The notes beneath the pieces were generated by a model that was not told the origin of the DNA, ran no database searches, and worked only from the letters and a program-made list of their open reading frames with translations. This document shows positions 31,905 to 37,716 of a stretch of 37,716 nucleotides of DNA, in pieces (position 1 is the stretch's first letter; each line of letters begins with the position of its first letter). This stretch comes from Saccoglossus kowalevskii (Eukaryota; Hemichordata; Enteropneusta; Harrimaniidae). Both the position numbers and the translations under genes were made by a program. The DNA is taken from assembly GCF_000003605.2 (NCBI RefSeq), contig NW_003132488.1:1-37716 (forward strand). The letters run 5' to 3'.

Positions 31905-32239
31905 GGTTGTTCGGTATTTTGCACAACTGTCATTCAAGCTGCCGTTATTCAATTTCTGTGTATACGGTTATCCACATGTTTTAGTCGCACTTTGAAATCC
32001 AACAAATATTCACGGCAAGTAACTGAGCAATGCATACAATCTGATTAGATGATGAAATGAAACCCGGTGAACACATTTTAATGAGTATCTATAGCGTCAA
32101 CAATTCCCAGGAAATAGTATTCGAATTTGTGGCATTTGCATTGTTACATATATCACTTCAGTCGTCTCGGTAAATATCGAAACACACACGAAATGCTTGA
32201 GTTTCAGGGTAATTGCGTCGTTTTTGCAAAGTAATTATG

Positions 32240-32321
32240 GGTAGCGTGGCCGAGCGGTCTAAGGCGCTGGTTTAAGGCACCAGTCATTTCGATGGCGTGG
32301 GTTCGAATCCCACCGCTGCCA
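32240..32321 (+). tRNA. tRNA-Leu-AAG: tRNA-Leu(AAG), consensus
   Basis: Exact AAG consensus, lying between copies with the D-arm double change. Confidence 0.95.
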
Positions 32322-32657
32322 GGTTGTTCAGTATTTTGCACAACTGTCATTCAAGCTGCCGTTATTCAATTTCTGTGTATACGGTTATGCACATGTTTTA
32401 GTCGCACTTTGAAATCCAACAAATATTCACGGCAAGTAACTAAGCAATGCATACAATCTGATTAGATGATGAAATGAAACCCGGTGAACGTCATTTTAGT
32501 GAGTATCTACAGCGTCAACAATTCTCAGAAAATAGTATTCGCATTTCTGACATTTGCATTATTACAAATATCACTTCACTCGTCTCGGTAAATACCGAAA
32601 CACACATGAAATGCTTGTGTTTCGGGGTAATTGCCTTGTTTTAGCAAAGTAATTATG

Positions 32658-32739
32658 GGTAGCGTGGCCGAGCGCTCTAAGCCGCTGGTTTAAGGCACCA
32701 GTCATTTCGATGGCGTGGGTTCGAATCCCACCGCTGCCA
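32658..32739 (+). tRNA. tRNA-Leu(AAG), D-arm double change
   Basis: C19 and C24; tRNA and spacer nearly identical to the unit at 31405. Confidence 0.65.
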
Positions 32740-33075
32740 GGTTGTTCGGTATTTTGCACAACTGTCATTCAAGCTGCCGTTATTCAATTTCTGTGTATAC
32801 GGTTATGCACATGTTTTAGTCGCACTTTGAAATCCAACAAATATTCACGGCAAGTAACTAAGCAATGCATACAATCTGATTAGATGATGAAATGAAACCC
32901 GGTGAACGTCATTTTAGTGAGTATCTACAGCGTCAACAATTCTCAGAAAATAGTATTCGCATTTCTGGCATTTGCATTATTACAAATATCACTTCAGTCG
33001 TCTCGGTAAATACCCAAACACACACGAAATGCTTGAATTTCAGGGTAATTGCGTCGTTTTTGCAAAGTAATTATG

Positions 33076-33157
33076 GGTAGCGTGGCCGAGCGGTCTAAGG
33101 CGCTGGTTTAAGGCACCAGTCATTTCGATGGCGTGGGTTCGAATCCCACTGCTGCCA
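33076..33157 (+). tRNA. tRNA-Leu-AAG: tRNA-Leu(AAG), near consensus
   Basis: C66 to T wobble only. Confidence 0.9.
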
Positions 33158-33493
33158 GGTTGTTCGGTATTTTGCACAACTGTCATTCAAGCTGCCGTTA
33201 TTCAATTTCTGTGTATACGGTTATCCACATGTTTTAGTCGCACTTTGAAATCCAACAAATATTCACGGCAAGTAACTAAGCAATGCATACAATCTGATTA
33301 GATGATGAAATGAAACCCGGTGAACGTCATTTTAGTGAGTATCTACAGCGTCAACAATTCCCAGGAAATAGTATTCGAATTTGTGGCATTTGTATTGTTA
33401 CAAATATCACTTCAGTCGTCTCGGTAAATACCCAAACACACATGAAATGCTTGTGTTTCAGGGTAATTGCGTCGTTTTTGCAATGTAATTATG

Positions 33494-33575
33494 GGTAGCG
33501 TGGGCGAGCGGTCAAAGGCGCTTGTTTAAGGCACCAGTCATTTCGATGGCGTGGGTTCGTATTCCACCGCTGCCT
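33494..33575 (+). tRNA. tRNA-Leu(AAG)-like, T58/T73 class
   Basis: G11, T29, T58, T73 and C61 to T. Octamer ATTTGTAT. Confidence 0.54.
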
Positions 33576-33911
33576 TGTTGTTGAGTATTTTGCACAACTG
33601 TCATTTATGCTGACATAATACAATTTCAGTGTTTACGACTATGCACATGTTTCTTTCGCATGTTGAAATCCAACAAATATTCACGGCAAGTAACTAAGCA
33701 ATGCATACAATCTGATTAGATGATGAAATGAAACCCGGTGAACGTCATTTTAGTGAGTATCTACAGCATCAACAATTCCCAGGAAATAGTATTCGAATTT
33801 GTGGCATTTGCATTGTTACAAATATCACATCAGTCGTCTCGGCAAATACCAAAACACACATGAAATGCTTGTGTTTCAGGGTAATTGCGTCGTTTTTGCA
33901 ATGTAATTATG

Positions 33912-33964
33912 GGTGGCGTGGCCGAGCGGTCAAAGACGCGTGGGTTCGTATCCCACCGCTGTCT
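33912..33964 (+). pseudogene. tRNA-Leu remnant lacking anticodon and variable arms
   Basis: Only 53 nt: the sequence passes from the D arm (GAC GC) straight to the T stem (GTGGG), a loss of about 29 nt. T58, C71 to T and T73 mark it as a derivative of the 17636/36388 type. The deleted stretch ended in GGC next to GTGGG, so a short GC repeat may have helped. Confidence 0.85.
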
Positions 33965-34299
33965 TGTTGTTGAGTATTTTGCACAACTGTCATTTATGCT
34001 GGCATAATACAATTTCAGTGTTTACGACTATGCACATGTTTCTTTCGCATGTTGAAATCCAACAAATATTCACGGCAAATAATTAAGCAATGCCTACAAT
34101 CTGATTAGATGATGAAATGAAACCCGGTGAACACATTTTAATGAGTAACCACAGCGTCAACAATTCCCAGGAAATAGTATTCGAATTTTTGGTATTTGCA
34201 TTGTTAAAAATATCACTTCAGTCGTCTCGGTAAATACCGAAACACACACGAAATGCTTGAGTTTCAGGGTAATTGCCTTGTTTTAGCAAAGTAATTATG

Positions 34300-34382
34300 G
34301 GTAGCGTGGCCGAGAGGTCTAAGGCGCTGGTTTTGAGGCACCAGTCATTTCGATGGCGTGGGTTCGAATCCCACCGCTGCCA
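34300..34382 (+). pseudogene. tRNA-Leu with 8-nt anticodon loop
   Basis: 83 nt: the loop is TTTGAGGC, one base too long, from a G inserted into the TAG loop or an equivalent change. The D loop has GAGAGG. Reading frame of decoding would be uncertain. Confidence 0.65.
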
Positions 34383-34717
34383 GGTTGTTCAGTATTTTGC
34401 ACAACTGTCATTCAAGCTGCCGTTATTCAATTTCTGTGTATACGGTTATGCACATGTTTTAGTCAACTTTGAAATCAAACAAATATTCACGGCAAGTAAC
34501 TAAGCAATGCATACAATCTGATTAGATGATGAAATGAAACCCGGTGAACGTCATTTTAGTGAGTATCTACAGCGTCAACAATTCTCAGAAAATAGTATTC
34601 GCATTTCTGGCATTTGCATTATTACAAATATCACTTCAGTCGTCTCGGTAAATACCGAAACACACACGAAATGCTTGTGTTTCAGGGTAATTGCGTCGTT
34701 CTTGCAAAGAAATTATG

Positions 34718-34799
34718 GGTGGCGTGGCCGAGCGGTCTAAGGCGCTGGTTTAAGGCACTAGTCATTTCGATGGCGCGGGTTCGAATCCCACGGCTGCCA
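34718..34799 (+). tRNA. tRNA-Leu(AAG), several stem changes
   Basis: A4 to G, C41 to T (wobble), T50 to C (C-A mismatch) and C66 to G (G-G mismatch). Anticodon AAG and A73 kept. Confidence 0.65.
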
Positions 34800-35133
34800 G
34801 GTTGTTGAGTATTTTGCACAACTGTCATTCAAGCTGTCGTTAATCAATTTCTGTGTATACGGTTATGCACATGTTTTAGTCGCACTTTGAAATACAACAA
34901 ATATTCACGGCAAGTAACTAAGCAATGCATACAATCTGATTAGATGATGAAATGAAACCCGGTGAACACATTTTAATGAGTAACCACAGCGTCAAAAATT
35001 CTCAGAAAATAGTATTCGAATTTTTGGTATTTGCATTGTTAAAAATATCACTTCAGTCGTCTCGGTAAATACCCATACACACATGAAATGCTTGTGTTTC
35101 AGGGTAATTGCGTCGTTTTTGCTTGTAATTAAG

Positions 35134-35215
35134 GGTAGCGTGGGCGAGCGGTCAAAGGCGCTTGTTTAAGGCACCAGTCATTTTGATGGCGTGGGTTCGT
35201 ATCCCACCGCTGCCT
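35134..35215 (+). tRNA. tRNA-Leu(AAG)-like, T58/T73 class
   Basis: G11, T29, T58, T73, variable loop TTTG; same tRNA as 18471 and 20556. Confidence 0.57.
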
Positions 35216-35551
35216 TGTTGTTGAGTATTTTGCACAACTGTCATTTATGCTGGCATAATACAATTTCAGTGTTTACGACTATGCACATGTTTCTTTCGCA
35301 TGTTGAAATCCAACAAATATTCACGGCAAATAATTAAGCAATGCATAACAATCTGATTAGACGATGAAATGAAACCCGGCGAACACATTTTAATGAGTAA
35401 CCACAGCGTCAAAAATTCTCAGAAAATAGTATTCGCATTTTTGGCATTTGCATTATTACAAATATCACTTCAGTCGTCTCGGTAAATACCGAAGCACACA
35501 CGAAATGCTTGAGTTTCAGGGTAATTGCGTCGTTTTTGCAAAGTAATTATG

Positions 35552-35633
35552 GGTAGCGTGGCCGAGCGGTCTAAGGCGCTGGTTTAAGGCACCAGTCATT
35601 TCGTTGGCGTGGGTTCGAATTCCACCGCTGCCA
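35552..35633 (+). tRNA. tRNA-Leu-AAG: tRNA-Leu(AAG), near consensus
   Basis: C61 to T (G-T wobble in the T stem, B box altered) and a weakened variable arm (TTCGTTGGC). Confidence 0.78.
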
Positions 35634-35969
35634 CGTTGTTCAGTATTTTGCACAACTGTCATTCAAGCTGCCGTTATTCAATTTCTGTGTATACGGTTAT
35701 GCACATGTTTTAGTCGCACTTTGAAATCCAACAAATATTCACGGCAAGTAACTAAGCAATTCATACAATCTGATTAGATGATGAAATGAAACCCGGTGAA
35801 CGTCATTTTAGTGAGTATCTACAGCGTCAACAATTCTCAGAAAATAGTATTCGCATTTCTGGCATTTGCATTATTACAAATATCACTTCAGTCGTCTCGG
35901 TAAATACCGAAACACACATGAAATGCTTGTGTTTCAGGGTAATTGCGTCGTCTTTGCAAAGTAATTATG

Positions 35970-36051
35970 GGTAGCGTGGCCGAGCGGACTAAGGCGCTGG
36001 TTTAAGGCACCAGTCATTTCGATGGCGTGGGTTCGAATCCCACCGCTGCCA
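35970..36051 (+). tRNA. tRNA-Leu-AAG: tRNA-Leu(AAG), near consensus
   Basis: T20 to A in the D loop only; all stems and promoter boxes are sound. Confidence 0.92.
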
Positions 36052-36387
36052 GGTTGTTGAGTATTTTGCACAACTGTCATTCAAGCTGTCGTTATTCAAT
36101 TTCTGTGTATACGGTTATGCACATGTTTTAGTCGCACTTTGAAATACAACAAATATTCACGGCAAGTAACTAAGCAATGCATACAATCTGATTAGATGAT
36201 GAAATGAAACCCGGTGAACGTCATTTTAGTGAGTATCTACAGCATCAACAATTCCCAGGAAATAGTATTCGAATTTGTGGCATTTGCATTGTTACAAATA
36301 TCACATCAGTCGTCTCGGCAAATACCAAAACACACATGAAATGCTTGTGTTTCAGGGTAATTGCGTCGTTTTTGCAATGTAATTATG

Positions 36388-36469
36388 GGTGGCGTGGCCG
36401 AGCGGTCAAAGACGCTTGTTGATTGCACCAGTCATTTCGATGGCGTGGGTTCGTATCCCACCGCTGCCT
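36388..36469 (+). pseudogene. tRNA-Leu-like with rewritten anticodon loop
   Basis: Same sequence as 17636 (loop TGATTGC, G33, T58, T73), 18.75 kb away, with matching upstream spacer; a duplicated unit. Confidence 0.75.
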
Positions 36470-36803
36470 TGTTGTTGAGTATTTTGCACAACTGTCATTT
36501 ATGCTGGCATAATACAATTTCAGTGTTTACGACTGTGCACATGTTTCTTTCGCATGTTGAAATCCAACAAATATTCACGGCAAATAATTAAGCAATGCCT
36601 ACAATCTGATTAGATGATGAAATGAAACCCGGTGAACACATTTTAATGAGTAACCACAGCGTCAACAATTCCCAGGAAATAGTATTCGAATTTTTGGTAT
36701 TTGCATTGTTAAAAATATCACTTCAGTCGTCTCGGTAAATACCCATACACACATGAAATGCTTGTGTTTCAGGGTAATTGCGTCGTTTTTGCTTGTAATT
36801 AAG

Positions 36804-36885
36804 GGTAGCGTGGGCGAGCGTTCAAAGGCGCTTGTTTAAGGCACCAGTCATTTCGATGGCGTGGGTTCGTATCCCACCGCTGCCT
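36804..36885 (+). tRNA. tRNA-Leu(AAG)-like, T58/T73 class
   Basis: G11, T29, T58, T73 plus G19 to T. Last middle-family unit before the left type returns. Confidence 0.54.
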
Positions 36886-37218
36886 TGTTGTTGAGTATTT
36901 TGCACAACTGTCATTTATGCTGGCATAATACAATTTCAGTGTTTACGACAATGCACATGTTATTTCGCATGTTGAAATCCAACAAATATTCACGGCAAAT
37001 AATTAAGCAGTGCATACAATCTGATTAGATGACGAAATGAACCCCGGTGAACACATTTAATGAGTAACTACAGCGACAAAAATTCCAAGAAAATAGTATT
37101 CGCGTTTTTGGCATTTGCATTGTTACAAATATCACTTCAGTCGTCTCGGTAAATACCGAAACACACATGAAATGCTTGTGTTTCGGGGTAATTGCCTTGT
37201 TTTTGCAAAGTAATTATG

Positions 37219-37300
37219 GGTAGCGTGGCCGAGCCGTCTAAGGCGCTGGTTTAAGGCACCAGTCATTTCGATGGCGTGGGTTCGAATCCCACCGCTGCCA
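37219..37300 (+). tRNA. tRNA-Leu-AAG: tRNA-Leu(AAG), G18 to C
   Basis: G18, which normally pairs with position 55, is C (GAGCCG). All else is consensus. Left-family flanks. Confidence 0.78.
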
Positions 37301-37636
37301 GGTTGTTGAGTATTTTGCACAACCGTCATTCAAGCTGCCGTTATTCAATTTCTGTGTATACGGCTATGCACATGTTTTAATCGCACTTTGAAATAAAACA
37401 AATATTCACGGCAAGTAACTAAGCAATGCATACAATCTGATTAGATGATGAAATGAAACCCGGTGAACGTCATTTTAGTGAGTATCCACAGCGTCAACAA
37501 TTCCCAGGAAATACTATTCGAATTTGTGGCATTTGCATTGTTAAAAATATCACTTCAGTCGTCTCGGTAAATACCGAAACACACATGAAATGCTTTTGTT
37601 TCAGGGTAATTGCCTTGTTTTAGTAAAGTAATTATG

Positions 37637-37716
37637 GGTAGCGTGGCCGAGCGGTCTAAGGCGCATGGTTTTAGGCACTAGTCATTTCGATGGCGTGGGT
37701 TCGAATCCACCGCTTG
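37637..37716 (+). tRNA. tRNA-Leu(TAG), partial at window edge
   Basis: TAG loop TTTAGGC. An extra A precedes the anticodon stem (GCGCATGGT), C41 is T, and one C is missing from the T stem. The window ends in the acceptor 3' strand, where CGCTTG already departs from CGCTGCC. Probably defective, but the end cannot be seen. Confidence 0.6.

Larger units (their letters stand above)
1..37716 (+). repeat. Tandem array of ~417-bp tRNA-Leu units, 91 copies
   Basis: The tRNA start recurs every 388-419 bp, mostly 415-418 bp, from 135 to 37637, always on the + strand. The spacers of about 335 bp are themselves copies of one another and hold no other gene: only the octamer-like site, dyad, T-runs and terminator hairpin annotated for the unit around 3043. 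No inverted unit, transposon or unrelated insertion was seen. Both ends are inside units, so the array is longer than the window. Such arrays usually evolve by unequal crossing over and gene conversion; the shared private mutations between distant copies fit that. Confidence 0.97.

Noticed and set aside
33912-33964. A genuine armless tRNA as in some animal mitochondria
   Set aside because: The anticodon arm itself is missing, which armless mitochondrial tRNAs keep; it is a deletion product of a neighbouring unit type.
596-37329. Many open reading frames of 60-109 codons on both strands
   Set aside because: They are repeats of a few translations that run through the tRNA body and spacer in different frames, including antisense to the tRNA. 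They recur with the unit, show no domain, and break wherever units have small indels. Antisense-tRNA products of this type are a known source of spurious predicted proteins.
1-37716. CRISPR-like repeat array
   Set aside because: Repeats are 417 bp with homologous rather than unique spacers, and no cas genes are present.
1-37716. tRNA-derived SINE family
   Set aside because: Copies are strictly head-to-tail at fixed spacing, with no poly(A) or A-rich tails and no target-site duplications; the tRNA portion is largely intact and the 3' flank has a Pol III terminator directly after it.
1-37716. Bacterial, organellar or phage tRNA cluster
   Set aside because: No encoded CCA, perfect eukaryotic A and B boxes, TTTT terminators and one gene repeated rather than a mix of isotypes.

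Overview
The window is one uninterrupted tandem array. It holds 91 copies of a repeat unit of about 417 bp, all in the same direction, each carrying one nuclear-type tRNA-Leu gene or a damaged relative on the + strand. I found no credible protein gene, rRNA, transposon or CRISPR array. The 82-nt tRNA body (acceptor GGTAGCG/CGCTGCC, long variable arm with a TTCG loop, internal A and B boxes, no encoded CCA, no intron) is of the animal tRNA-Leu(AAG/TAG) kind, so the source is most likely a metazoan nuclear genome. The species cannot be told from this window. Both window ends fall inside repeat units, so the array continues on both sides.

Each unit is a tRNA plus about 335 bp of spacer. From 5' to 3' the spacer holds an octamer-like ATTTGCAT about 100 bp before the tRNA (intact in 73 of 91 units), a short dyad TCGGTAAATACCGA about 60 bp before it, a T-run about 16 bp before it, the tRNA with its internal Pol III promoter, then a small hairpin containing the TTTT terminator about 12 bp after the tRNA. 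Two anticodons are interleaved: AAG in 58 copies and TAG in 26 (3 of them structurally broken). The other 7 have a lost or altered anticodon. Thirteen copies match the AAG consensus exactly and eight match the TAG consensus exactly.

Layout: units 1-2 are mixed in type. From about 0.8 to 11.6 kb is a left family in which AAG, TAG and a variant TAG class (A14 to T, T-stem 53-61 changed as a pair) recur in a loose four- to six-unit order. From 11.6 to 13.3 kb is a transition. From 13.3 to 27.5 kb is a middle family in which ordinary units are interspersed with units carrying linked T58 and T73 changes expected to cripple the tRNA. From 27.5 to 30.3 kb a block of left-family units reappears, flanked sharply by middle-family units. 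From 30.3 to 37.0 kb the middle family resumes, and the left type returns at the right edge. Shared private mutations (9-nt deletion, 4-nt deletion, altered anticodon loops, D-arm changes) show that units and multi-unit blocks were copied by unequal exchange or conversion.

The array would supply tRNA-Leu reading CUN codons. Intact copies are probably transcribed independently by Pol III, while many neighbours look like pseudogenes kept by homogenisation. Expression cannot be judged from sequence alone. Position numbers such as A58 or G53 below use standard tRNA numbering.
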